NCBI RefSeq assembly: GCF_009827535.1
Contig: NZ_WTYN01000001.1
Location: 1,798,001-1,862,000, forward strand
Length of the DNA: 64,000 bases
Direction of reading: 5' to 3'
From: Qipengyuania oceanensis
GTDB taxonomy: Bacteria > Pseudomonadota > Alphaproteobacteria > Sphingomonadales > Sphingomonadaceae
Position 1 is the stretch's first letter. The number at the start of each line of letters is the position of its first letter. Positions 25,668 through 33,926 of the stretch are shown one piece after another. Made by a program: the position numbers and the translations under genes. Below the pieces are notes generated by a model, which worked only from the letters and a program-made list of their open reading frames with translations, had not been told where the DNA came from and searched no databases.

Positions 25668-26324
25668 CTAGCGTGGGAATTCGGGCAGTTCCCTACGCAG
25701 TTTGGCTGGCGACCCCAACCATAATTCGTTTGCAGGGATGCTTTTGGTGACGACGCTACCCATCCCGATCTGGCTGCCCGAACCCAAGGTCACCCCCGGC
25801 AGCAGGGTGGTGAACATTCCGATGTCCGCCCCTGCTTCGACGGTTAGGCTCGATCCGGCGCATTGCGGGGCGAAAGTGCAAAAATCGCCTAGGATCGTGT
25901 CGTGTCCTACCGAGCAGATCAGATTGAGAATCACGTGTTTGCGAACCTCGATCTGCGTGGTCAGCACGCAACCCGCGCAGATCACCGACCCCTCACCGAT
26001 TGTCACGAATTCTGACATCTGCGCACTACGGTGAACGAGCGTGGCAAACTTCGGCTGACCAGCAGCCACCATTCGGTCATGCACCGCCTTTTTCGGTCGC
26101 GGTGGGCCGATTGCGATAACGAAATGCGCATCGGGGTAATCCGCCCAGCTATCGATCGAACCAAGTACCGGGAGGTCGCAGATTTTGGTCCCCGTGAGCG
26201 CCGGATCGTCATCGAGAAAGCCGAGTACCTCCCAGTCGTCGTCTCGCGCTTCGCGCGCTACCCAGAGAACTTCGCGCGCGAACGCGCCTGCAGCGACAAT
26301 AATGAGTTTTTTGGTCTCAGCCAT
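25668..26324 (-). CDS. NeuD/PglD-family sugar acyltransferase
   Basis: The 218-aa protein has an N-terminal NAD-like fold (KLIIVAAGAFAREVLWVARE) with the PglD-type segment EVLGFLDDDP, followed by a left-handed beta-helix of hexapeptide repeats (GEGSVICAGCVLTTQIEV, then HVILNLICSVGHDTILGDFC and ADIGMFTTLLPGVTLGSGSQ). These enzymes transfer acetyl from acetyl-CoA to the 4-amino group of a UDP-sugar, or O-acetylate sialic acid. Its place just after the aminotransferase gene favours N-acetylation in the legionaminate-type pathway. The catalytic His is the one in CSVGHDT. Confidence 0.88.
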   Translation of the reverse strand: MAETKKLIIVAAGAFAREVLWVAREARDDDWEVLGFLDDDPALTGTKICDLPVLGSIDSWADYPDAHFVIAIGPPRPKKAVHDRMVAAGQPKFATLVHRSAQMSEFVTIGEGSVICAGCVLTTQIEVRKHVILNLICSVGHDTILGDFCTFAPQCAGSSLTVEAGADIGMFTTLLPGVTLGSGSQIGMGSVVTKSIPANELWLGSPAKLRRELPEFPR

Positions 26325-26332
26325 GCGGCCTC

Positions 26333-27475
26333 CTAGTAAGTCATCGCCTTCTTCAACAACCTGGTGTCGGCGAGGTCGATGTTTTCGATCACGTGGCGTA
26401 TATTCCGATCGGCTTCATCCGTACCGTACACATTCTCCAGCCCGCGCGTGTCGAATGTCATCGCGGCATCGATCGCTCGATCAATGGACGCAGGCTCGAG
26501 CTCGGCATCGAATACATTGGGCCCACGCAGGCGGCCAGCCTGGCGATCGCCGATGTTGACGACCGCGGTCTCGAGCGTCGCCGCTTCGACAATTCCACTG
26601 CTAGAATTTCCGATAAGAAAGCGCGCGTTGCGCATGACCGATAGATAATCTTCGCGCGGCATATGGGTCACACGAAACACTTGGCCGAGTTCGCTCGCCC
26701 GGTCGATCTCGTTACGGATGTGACCAGTGCCATGATCCGCATTAGGTAGCAGCGCGACGATCTGCAGATTCCTTTCGCGCAACGCATCGAGGACCACACG
26801 GAACTGTCGCCCAGCGCTCATGGCGTCTTGGACAACGGGATGAAAGAGCAGGAGCACGTAGTCGCTCTGTGCCGAGAAGCCATAGCGGTCGGCGAGGGCT
26901 TGGAGCGGGACCGAAGCCAATTGCTTGAGGCCGGGCAGGCCGGGTGCGCCGACCAGGTGGATACGCTCAGCTTCCTCGCCCAGGCCGAGCAAGCGCTGTC
27001 GGCCATCCTCCGCAGCGACCAAATGGACATGGGCAAGTTTGGAAATCGCATGCCTGATCGAATCGTCCACCGATCCGGAAACTTCCCCGCCAGCGATATG
27101 CAGGATCGGCACGCCGCAAAAGAGCGCTGCCGTCGCACCCGCCAGCATCTCGCCCCTGTCTCCAAGCAGGATCAGGCCATCGCGGGGGTGCGCTTCCAGA
27201 AAATCGGCGACCGCGCGCGTCACCTCGGCGACCGAGCGGGCCATGCCCGGTCCGCTATCCTCATCAATCCAACAGGAAAATGCCGAGGCGATCCTGAGGC
27301 CGCTTCCCTCGACCTCGTTCAGAGTGTGTCCGAACTTCTCCGACATGTGCATGCCTGTAACCAGAAGGTCGAGATCGATTGCGTCGCTGGCATCCAGCGC
27401 GCGCAAAATCGGCAGCATGACGCCGAAATCGGCGCGGGTACCGGTAAGGTAGGTCAGCTTCTTGGCGGCTATCAC
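26333..27475 (-). CDS. UDP-sugar 2-epimerase, hydrolysing (NeuC/LegG-like)
   Basis: The 380-aa GT-B-fold enzyme releases an N-acetylmannosamine-type sugar from its UDP form for condensation with PEP. Seen are LTYLTGTRADFGVMLPILRA, LILLGDRGEMLAGATAALF, HIAGGEVSGSVDDSIRHAIS and the C-terminal LIGNSSSGIVEAATLETAVV. In most NeuC proteins the His-rich motif reads HIHGGE; here it is HIAGGE, so one His is lost. Starts with GTG at 27475 overlapping the NeuB stop codon (GTGA). In context it should act on UDP-2,4-diacetamido-2,4,6-trideoxyhexose. Confidence 0.88.
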   Translation of the reverse strand: MIAAKKLTYLTGTRADFGVMLPILRALDASDAIDLDLLVTGMHMSEKFGHTLNEVEGSGLRIASAFSCWIDEDSGPGMARSVAEVTRAVADFLEAHPRDGLILLGDRGEMLAGATAALFCGVPILHIAGGEVSGSVDDSIRHAISKLAHVHLVAAEDGRQRLLGLGEEAERIHLVGAPGLPGLKQLASVPLQALADRYGFSAQSDYVLLLFHPVVQDAMSAGRQFRVVLDALRERNLQIVALLPNADHGTGHIRNEIDRASELGQVFRVTHMPREDYLSVMRNARFLIGNSSSGIVEAATLETAVVNIGDRQAGRLRGPNVFDAELEPASIDRAIDAAMTFDTRGLENVYGTDEADRNIRHVIENIDLADTRLLKKAMTY

Positions 27476-28509
27476 CCAAGATCACCCTCGGCCAATTTCG
27501 CGCCTTCTTCGAGATCGTGAAGCATCACCGAACCGATTATGTCGTCGATCCGTTCCGGACCGATCCCGTCGCCGGGCCGGAGAAAAATGATCATGTCTTG
27601 CGTGAGAACCTCGCCCGCGGCGATTGGACGGGTGGCAAACGCGCTCCTGCGGACCAACTGGCGGGTGGGCAGCTCGATGTCGGATGGCACCTTTTTACTG
27701 CTTCCCATCGCCTCTTCGACATTTCTAATCGCCTGTACCAGCTCTACCAGCTGTTCTGGTGCCAGTGATGCCTTGTGATCCGGACCAAACGCGCTGCGAT
27801 CCAGCGTGAAATGTTTCTCGATAACCCGCGCACCCAAAGCTACCGCTGCCACGGCGATTTCGTGCCCGACACTGTGATCGGAATAGCCGACTGGCACGCC
27901 GAGTTCTGCCCCCAGCGTATTCATCGCGCGAAGATTGATCGTGCTCGGAGGTGCGGGATACTCCGAAGTACAATGCAAGACAGTCAGGTCTCCGGGCAAT
28001 GGTTCATGCCCTGCAGCGCGCCACTCGTCTTTTATCCAGTCAACCGCACGCCGCGCCTCGTCCATCGTCGACATGCCGGTCGAAAGAATAATCGGCAATC
28101 TGGCGCGGGCGACCTTTTGTATCAGCGGCTTGTTCACGATTTCGCCCGACGCAATCTTGACGCGCCGCATGCCCAACCCGACAAGCAGGTCGATTGCCCA
28201 GGCGGCGAAGGGCGTCGACATGAATTCGATCCCACGCGCATGGCAGCGCTCGGCGATGGAGGCATGATCGTCTTCGCTGAGTTCGAGCGCCTTGATCATC
28301 TCGAACTGGGTTCCACCGCCGGTCTGCGTCTCCTGATACCGTGCCTTCGCTGCCGTTCGTGTGACTACTTCTTCTGTCCGGAAGGTCTGGAACTTGATTG
28401 CATCGGCACCCGATCGCGCGGCGACGTCGACGAGTTCCAGCGCCTTGTCGAGCGAACCGTCGTGGTTGACGCCTGCCTCGGCGATTATGAATACAGGCGT
28501 TGTCACCAT
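27472..28509 (-). CDS. Nonulosonic acid synthase (NeuB/LegI-like)
   Basis: The 345-aa enzyme condenses a 6-deoxy-ManNAc-type sugar with PEP to give a nonulosonate. The N-terminal TIM barrel has VFIIAEAGVNHDGSLDKALE and SGADAIKFQTF, and the metal-binding region GYSDHSVGHEIAVAAVALGA followed by VIEKHFTLDRS. The C-terminal SAF (antifreeze-like) domain covers about residues 285-345. It is the standard-length synthase of the two in the locus. It overlaps both neighbours. The product is probably legionaminic or a related di-amino nonulosonic acid; stereochemistry cannot be read from the sequence. Confidence 0.92.
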   Translation of the reverse strand: MVTTPVFIIAEAGVNHDGSLDKALELVDVAARSGADAIKFQTFRTEEVVTRTAAKARYQETQTGGGTQFEMIKALELSEDDHASIAERCHARGIEFMSTPFAAWAIDLLVGLGMRRVKIASGEIVNKPLIQKVARARLPIILSTGMSTMDEARRAVDWIKDEWRAAGHEPLPGDLTVLHCTSEYPAPPSTINLRAMNTLGAELGVPVGYSDHSVGHEIAVAAVALGARVIEKHFTLDRSAFGPDHKASLAPEQLVELVQAIRNVEEAMGSSKKVPSDIELPTRQLVRRSAFATRPIAAGEVLTQDMIIFLRPGDGIGPERIDDIIGSVMLHDLEEGAKLAEGDLG

Positions 28510-29306
28510 GTGGTCAGCCCGCCATCGACCACGATGTTCTGGCCGTTTATGTACGACGCCGCGTCGCTTGCGAGAAAGGCCATCGCGCCTGCAATTTCCT
28601 CGGGCCGTGCCATCCGGCCCAGCGGTACGCGACGCGAGTAGCTATTGACGAATACGTCGTTTTGACCGCTGAAGACCCCGCCCGGTGTTACCGCGTTCAC
28701 GCGTACGCCGCGATGGCCCCAATATGTTGCCAAATACTGGGTCAGACCCCATAAGCCTGCCTTGCTTGCTGAATACACGGCCGGAGCGTTGATGGCCCGT
28801 CCTTCGTACTCCGAGCCAGCGTAAATTCGCTGGTCAGGGGCGGAAATGCCGTAAATGGACAACGTGTTGACGATGAGACCGCGACCGCGTTCCACCATCC
28901 GTGCCCCGAACTTCTGGCTGGTGATCACTGCAGTCGTCAGATTGATAGCCATAACCTCGTTCCACTCGTCGAGCGGAAATTCTTCGAACGGCGCGAAAAT
29001 GTTCTCAGTCTTCCCTGCAATATTGTTGAACAGGCAATCCGGCAGGCGGTCTTCGTTCTCCAATGATCCGACACAGTCTGCGACGGCCGCATCGTCCGTG
29101 AGATCGATTGTTATCGCTGTTACCTGGCCTTGCAGTGTGTCCGGGAGCCGGGCAATCGCCGCATCAAGGGCGGCGCTGTTTTGGTCGATTGCTATTATCG
29201 TCGCGGCCTGTTCGGCGAACGCTCTCAAGGCGCTCGACCCGATGATGCCGGCAGCGCCCGTCAAGGCGATTGTTTTTGCCGAAAGGTCGAATCTGGAAGT
29301 GGTCAA
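28503..29306 (-). CDS. Short-chain dehydrogenase, PtmA-like, in the nonulosonate cluster
   Basis: This is a 267-aa SDR with TIALTGAAGIIGSSALRAFA (NAD(P)-binding Gly motif), NNIAGKTENIF, the SIYG..Y..K catalytic set (AVYSASKAGLWGLTQYL) and C-terminal GQNIVVDGGLTTW. It resembles Campylobacter PtmA, linked genetically to legionaminic acid synthesis. I chose TTG 29306 because it overlaps the cytidylyltransferase stop codon (TTGA) with AGGG about 8 nt upstream; an ATG at 29330 is a longer alternative. The precise reaction is unknown. Confidence 0.82.
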   Translation of the reverse strand: MTTSRFDLSAKTIALTGAAGIIGSSALRAFAEQAATIIAIDQNSAALDAAIARLPDTLQGQVTAITIDLTDDAAVADCVGSLENEDRLPDCLFNNIAGKTENIFAPFEEFPLDEWNEVMAINLTTAVITSQKFGARMVERGRGLIVNTLSIYGISAPDQRIYAGSEYEGRAINAPAVYSASKAGLWGLTQYLATYWGHRGVRVNAVTPGGVFSGQNDVFVNSYSRRVPLGRMARPEEIAGAMAFLASDAASYINGQNIVVDGGLTTW

Positions 29307-30001
29307 TTTCGCACCCTGCCGTTCTCGCATATCAACAGCTCTACGAGCTTGAAGTCGATCTCGGAATCAACATCGATCGACCGTTCGCGCGGCATGACAT
29401 GTAATGCCGGGCGGTTATCCCAAACCGATGGCAGCAACGCATCGCGTCGCCAAGCGTAGATCGATGCATTCATCGCGTAGACCTCGGGTGCAGCCTGCCG
29501 CGCGACAAAAACCCCCTCGGACGGCGGCTTTGAAAGCCGCGCCGTGCCATCTTCGGCAAGTTCCACCATGTTGAAATAGGGATTTTTGTCGGCCGGGTAC
29601 GCGGTGATAACCGATGCTGCTCCGCCCTCGATCATGTCGAGGCATGCACTGATGTCTTCGGGTGACCTCAGCGGCGAAGTCGGATCGAGGTCGACGATTG
29701 TATCTACCGTCGCGCCGTTCTGCTCAAGATACTCCACGAGGTGTATGATGGCAGGAACCTTCGCTGCCGTTGATGTTGCAAGTTCGGTCGGCCGCAAGAA
29801 CGGTACGTCAGCACCGTTTTGCTCGGCTATTCGCGCAATTTCCTCGCTGTCCGTCGAGACATGGACGCTGTCGATTCTGGCGTGCGCCAACGCCTGCTCG
29901 ATGCTATAAACGATCAAGGGCTTGCCACACAGCGACCGGATGTTCTTGCCCGGCACGCCGACTGAACCGCCGCGGGCGCAAATCGTGCAGACGGTAGTCA
30001 T
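29303..30001 (-). CDS. Acylneuraminate cytidylyltransferase (NeuA/LegF-like), first copy
   Basis: The 232-aa enzyme activates a nonulosonate with CTP. The N-terminal CTP-binding motif reads ICARGGSVGVPGKNIRSLCG, followed by KPLIVYSIEQAL, DSVHVSTDSEEIARIAE and LDPTSPLRSPEDI. The core arginine motif is ARGGSVGVPGKN in place of the more usual ARGGSKG. Overlapping starts (ATGA) link it to the Gfo/Idh gene. With the NeuB gene nearby it forms the first synthase/activator pair. Confidence 0.9.
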   Translation of the reverse strand: MTTVCTICARGGSVGVPGKNIRSLCGKPLIVYSIEQALAHARIDSVHVSTDSEEIARIAEQNGADVPFLRPTELATSTAAKVPAIIHLVEYLEQNGATVDTIVDLDPTSPLRSPEDISACLDMIEGGAASVITAYPADKNPYFNMVELAEDGTARLSKPPSEGVFVARQAAPEVYAMNASIYAWRRDALLPSVWDNRPALHVMPRERSIDVDSEIDFKLVELLICENGRVRN

Positions 30002-31005
30002 CGTTGCACCCCGGCGCCCGGCAGGCCTGCGAGAATTCTAGCCTCGATCCCCAGTCGAGTCGATCGCAGACCTTCTTGCAGAGGCGTGCTTGTGCTGCCG
30101 CCAGTTTCGCTTGCGTTCAGCAATTCCTCGATCTCCATGATGAATGCCGCGTCGTAATCGAACCCCTCGCCCGTTCGCTCAACGACGGCATCGCCTTCCC
30201 TCAGTTCGAGCAGGCTGCCGGCTAAGTCGAGCCGTGCGTTGGCGTTCTCCCCAATGATTTCGACGTTGCGTACCCTCGTGCGAGAAAGATAGTCTAGTCC
30301 GACAGCGATAGGGAAGCCAGCGGGGCCGGACAATTGCAGGTGCGCGACATCCTCGCTCGTAATCGCGAGATCGCTCTGCTTCGCTGCGAAGGCGTGAGCT
30401 AGTGTGTCTGCGCCCAGAAGATGAATCGCCAGATCGACCTCGTGGATGAGGTCGAATATCACCCCTCCACCTCGCCGACTGCTTGCGGAATACGACGCAC
30501 GGTAATCAGTGCCGGGTCGCCACTGGGGCAGGTACTGGCCACACTCTATCCGCGCGCGGACGATCCGGCCCAACCGCCCGGAAGCTATCCATTCCGACAG
30601 GGTTTGGACCGCACCCAAAAACCTGAGCACCAAGCCCACCTGAGTTGGCGGCAAGGATCCTGTCGGCAATGCTTCGAGCGCTTCGAGCTGGTCCATCGAT
30701 GTAACGACCGGCTTCTCGACAAAAGTCGGTATGCCCGCCGACAACAATTCTACAAGGGCCTCGTAATGCAGATTGGAGGGTGTTGCCACGATGGCAATGT
30801 CGGGTTTCCAGGCCAGGCCCGACGCCAGACTGTCGAGCACAAGAGCGTCGGTGGCACACGACAGTTCATCCTCGCGAGCGCCTTCGCGCACGAAGGCCAG
30901 GCTGGCATCGGGCCTGAGATGCTCCAGAGAGCGAATATGGCGCCGTCCGATCGAGCCGGTTCCTAAAAATAGCGCCCGCGTGGCCCGTGTAGGGGTCAGA
31001 ACCAT
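29998..31005 (-). CDS. Gfo/Idh/MocA-family oxidoreductase (PtmF-like)
   Basis: The 335-aa protein has an N-terminal Rossmann fold with ALFLGTGSIGRRHIRSLEHL, IAIVATPSNLHYEALVELLS and TFVEKPVVT (EKP motif), then the C-terminal half with RRGGGVIFDLIHEVDLAIHL. It belongs to the dehydrogenase family that includes Campylobacter PtmF and WlbA. In the Campylobacter legionaminate pathway PtmF and PtmA were placed at early steps. Here it overlaps the fused NeuB gene by 10 nt and NeuA by 4 nt, so expression is tightly tied to the nonulosonate genes. Confidence 0.85.
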   Translation of the reverse strand: MVLTPTRATRALFLGTGSIGRRHIRSLEHLRPDASLAFVREGAREDELSCATDALVLDSLASGLAWKPDIAIVATPSNLHYEALVELLSAGIPTFVEKPVVTSMDQLEALEALPTGSLPPTQVGLVLRFLGAVQTLSEWIASGRLGRIVRARIECGQYLPQWRPGTDYRASYSASSRRGGGVIFDLIHEVDLAIHLLGADTLAHAFAAKQSDLAITSEDVAHLQLSGPAGFPIAVGLDYLSRTRVRNVEIIGENANARLDLAGSLLELREGDAVVERTGEGFDYDAAFIMEIEELLNASETGGSTSTPLQEGLRSTRLGIEARILAGLPGAGVQR

Positions 31006-33245
31006 TGTTCCAACCGGTCGAGTGCGGTCCAGAACCCGGCACCGTCATCCTTGTGGCCTTGCCAGATTTCGGGAATGAAGCTTGCTTCGGGCGCGGCTCT
31101 GTCGAGCACCTCGGCCACCATTGCAAAGTCGATCGAGCCCTCGCCAATCTGCAACCCTTCGCCGTCCTCGCCTTCCGCATCGACGATATGAAGATGTCTG
31201 GTGAACGGGGCGACCTTCTCGAGGAACGTCTTGAAACTTTCTTTCTTGTGAGTTGCCGCCAAGGCTGAATGCGAAATGTCCAGGCATGTACGCATGCCGT
31301 GCTGGCTGCAGAAATCCACGATCTCGTCCGACGTCACGAAGAGATTGTGATATCGCTGCCCGCCGAAATGCCATGGGTAAGGAGGCATCGTTTGGGGGAT
31401 TATCTCCACGCCATCCGCGTCGAGCGATGCCAGTGCCTCTGCGATCATGTCATACAAGCGCGGCTTTTGAGCATCTGGCAGGGGGGCATCGGCCGAAAAT
31501 CCCCCGGCGTTGATGATGATCGGGGGCCTCGTTGCCTTGGAGAAATACGGCGTCAGCGCACGCGTCAGGTCGATCACCCGCTGCAGTTCTTCGATTGACC
31601 GCTCGCGGTATTGTGGATCGTCGGAGCACAAATCCATCACATGGTCGCCAGCAAACAATTCGGGGCTGTGGACCACCAGATCGATGTCGAATGACTGTGC
31701 ATCCAGCGTTGCCGCTACGTCCATCTCCATATCCTTGTAGGACAGGTGGAACTCGACCAGATCGAGATTGGTCGCGCGGATCATGGTACGCAGGTCGTGA
31801 TATCTTACGGGGACGCCGAACGGACGATTGAACTTGTAGTCGCGTGCCTTGACCGCATCATCGTCCAGGTCGCTCTGAAAGAAGAAATCGCCTGGCAAGA
31901 ATTGCCTGCGCGCTCTCATCCCGACCAGGGCGACGCGGTGGTATGGCTGGAGTCCTTGCCCAGGACTGCGCAGCCCCAAATCCTCGTCGGCGATCACCTG
32001 ACCCTCGGCTATCGGACGCTCGGCGACGATACTCTTTGCCAGCACCTCCCGATTCATCAATTCGCCCTGGGTGAGCCGTCGCGGCTGTGTAGTGCCCATC
32101 GCCGCTTCCACGTCACGGATGGAATTCACCATCTGCTGAAACTCATCGGGCAACAAGCTGACGCGATGATCGTTTCCTTCCATCGACCGGTCGATAGTGA
32201 AGTGCTTCTCGATAACCTTGGCGCCACGCGCGACCGCCGCCACCGGGACGTGAATGCCGCGCTCGTGCCCGGAGTAGCCGACGATAGCGCCCGAAAGCTT
32301 CGTCAGCGTGTCCATATAGGCGAGGTTGATGTCTTTGAACGGTGCCGGATAAGTCGAATTGCAATGCAGCAGTACGAATTGCGCGTCGAGCGACTGGAGC
32401 AATCTAACCGCACCATCGATTTCCGCTTGGTTCGACATACCGGTCGAACATATCAGCACCTTGCCGGTCCGCGCCATCGCACTGATCAGCGCATGGTTGG
32501 TCAAATCGGCTGATGCCAGCTTGTAAGCTGGCATGCCATATGCCTCGAGCTTTGCCAGGCTGACTTCATCCCAGGGGGTGCACATTGGCTGAATGCCGCG
32601 CGTTACGCAATGATCGAAGGCCTCGAACATCGCATCGTCGTCTAATTGGAACCGGGCGAGCAGGTCGAGGGTGTACTGTGCACCCAAGTCCGCGCTTTCG
32701 TCATTCGCATCGCCGGAATTGCGATAGAGCGTTGCCATGTCGCGCATCTGGAACTTCGCGCAATCTGCGCCCGCATCTGCCGCCAGATCGACTAGCTTCT
32801 TGGCCAGTTCGAGGCTTCCGTTGTGATTGTTGCCGATCTCGGCGATAATGAAGGCTGGTTCGTCGGGCCCCAAGGCCCGGGTTCCGATCCGCATCGACCT
32901 GCTTTGTGGCAGAGCGACCCCAACGAGATGGTTGTAATCGTCCACGATCGGAAGGAAGCCGATGCGATCGGAAAACGACCCTGCGATCTCGTCGGTCGGC
33001 AAACCGTTCCGGACCGACACGAACTCCCGATTGGCAACTTCCAGTGCGCTGGCGGAAAAATCCATCGGTTCGCCGTTGGTCAACCATCGACGCACGTCTC
33101 CGTCGGTAAGAACCCCGTCAAGCCTGCCGGATCCTGACACACACAGGACGAAACCACGCTTGTTCTGGCTGATCTTGCGAAGCGCATTGGTAATGTCGTC
33201 TTCGGAGAAGACGACGTAGGGTGCCACGTCCCTTTCAATAAGCAC
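30996..33245 (-). CDS. CBS-NeuB-SAF-TIM-barrel fusion, second nonulosonate synthase
   Basis: The protein is 749 aa with four modules. Residues 1-125 are a CBS pair (LDGVLTDGDVRRWL). Residues 130-375 are a NeuB synthase with AFIIAEIGNNHNGSLELAKK, CAKFQ, YSGHERGIHVP (His327) and VIEKHFTIDRS (His348). Residues 399-460 are a SAF domain. Residues 475-749 are a xylose-isomerase-like/AP-endonuclease-2 TIM barrel with FVTSDEIVDFC, CLDISHSALAATHKKE, HLHIVDAEGEDGEGLQI and EIWQGHK. The synthase residues look intact, so it is probably active; the barrel may be an epimerase or isomerase. The GTG start immediately follows the NeuA stop. The product is unknown. Confidence 0.9.
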   Translation of the reverse strand: MLIERDVAPYVVFSEDDITNALRKISQNKRGFVLCVSGSGRLDGVLTDGDVRRWLTNGEPMDFSASALEVANREFVSVRNGLPTDEIAGSFSDRIGFLPIVDDYNHLVGVALPQSRSMRIGTRALGPDEPAFIIAEIGNNHNGSLELAKKLVDLAADAGADCAKFQMRDMATLYRNSGDANDESADLGAQYTLDLLARFQLDDDAMFEAFDHCVTRGIQPMCTPWDEVSLAKLEAYGMPAYKLASADLTNHALISAMARTGKVLICSTGMSNQAEIDGAVRLLQSLDAQFVLLHCNSTYPAPFKDINLAYMDTLTKLSGAIVGYSGHERGIHVPVAAVARGAKVIEKHFTIDRSMEGNDHRVSLLPDEFQQMVNSIRDVEAAMGTTQPRRLTQGELMNREVLAKSIVAERPIAEGQVIADEDLGLRSPGQGLQPYHRVALVGMRARRQFLPGDFFFQSDLDDDAVKARDYKFNRPFGVPVRYHDLRTMIRATNLDLVEFHLSYKDMEMDVAATLDAQSFDIDLVVHSPELFAGDHVMDLCSDDPQYRERSIEELQRVIDLTRALTPYFSKATRPPIIINAGGFSADAPLPDAQKPRLYDMIAEALASLDADGVEIIPQTMPPYPWHFGGQRYHNLFVTSDEIVDFCSQHGMRTCLDISHSALAATHKKESFKTFLEKVAPFTRHLHIVDAEGEDGEGLQIGEGSIDFAMVAEVLDRAAPEASFIPEIWQGHKDDGAGFWTALDRLEQWF

Positions 33246-33926
33246 TTAGAATTCCTCGCTGAGTAAAGCGCCAAGGACAGCGAAATCAACCAGTGAGTCG
33301 ATTTCCCAGCCTTCACGCTCCTGCATGATGAAAAGGGCAGTTTTCCCGGCTAGGCGATTGCCCTCACGCCTGAACGCGTCGCGGCGGGTAATATATACCG
33401 ATCCCGTTTCGCGATAGCGGATGTCGGAAAGCTGAATATCTTGTCGACGCGGTCGGTTTGCCGTGTCGTAGCTCGCCCGCACCGGATCGACTTGCCAGAA
33501 GAAAGCGTGGGTTTCGACGACACCGCACAGGCTGTCGGCATCGTCCTGTACAAACGCTTCCCAGGCCGAATCGAGCGTTCCAGCCAGTCGCAATGGCGAA
33601 GTCGGCTGCAGAAGCATGACGGCATCGTAGCGGCCGTGGCTCTCTTCCATCACTTCCAGCGCATGCAGCATGGCGGGTTCGGTCGGGGCGTCGTCTGTCG
33701 CCAGTTCTGCCGGCCGCAGGCACGGGACATGTGCGCCGGCCGCGCGGGCGACGCGCGCGATGGCCTCGCTGTCGGTTGATACGACCGTGTCAGTGACGCA
33801 GTTCGCTTGCAGGGCTTGCTCGATACTCCATGCGATCAGCGGCTTGCCGCAAAGATCGCGGAGGTTTTTCCCTGGCACACCCTTGGAGCCGCCCCTGGCG
33901 GGAATGATTGCCAAGAGCCGGCTCAT
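33246..33926 (-). CDS. Acylneuraminate cytidylyltransferase (NeuA-like), second copy
   Basis: The 226-aa protein has the standard CMP-sialate synthetase motifs LLAIIPARGGSKGVPGKNLR, KPLIAWSIEQALQANCV, DTVVSTDSEAIARVARA and MLLQPTSPLRLAGT. It differs clearly from the first copy (for example, SKG here against SVG there), so it is not a recent duplicate. It pairs with the fused synthase directly downstream, whose GTG start follows its stop codon. The ATG overlaps the upstream gene's stop (ATGA). Confidence 0.9.
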   Translation of the reverse strand: MSRLLAIIPARGGSKGVPGKNLRDLCGKPLIAWSIEQALQANCVTDTVVSTDSEAIARVARAAGAHVPCLRPAELATDDAPTEPAMLHALEVMEESHGRYDAVMLLQPTSPLRLAGTLDSAWEAFVQDDADSLCGVVETHAFFWQVDPVRASYDTANRPRRQDIQLSDIRYRETGSVYITRRDAFRREGNRLAGKTALFIMQEREGWEIDSLVDFAVLGALLSEEF

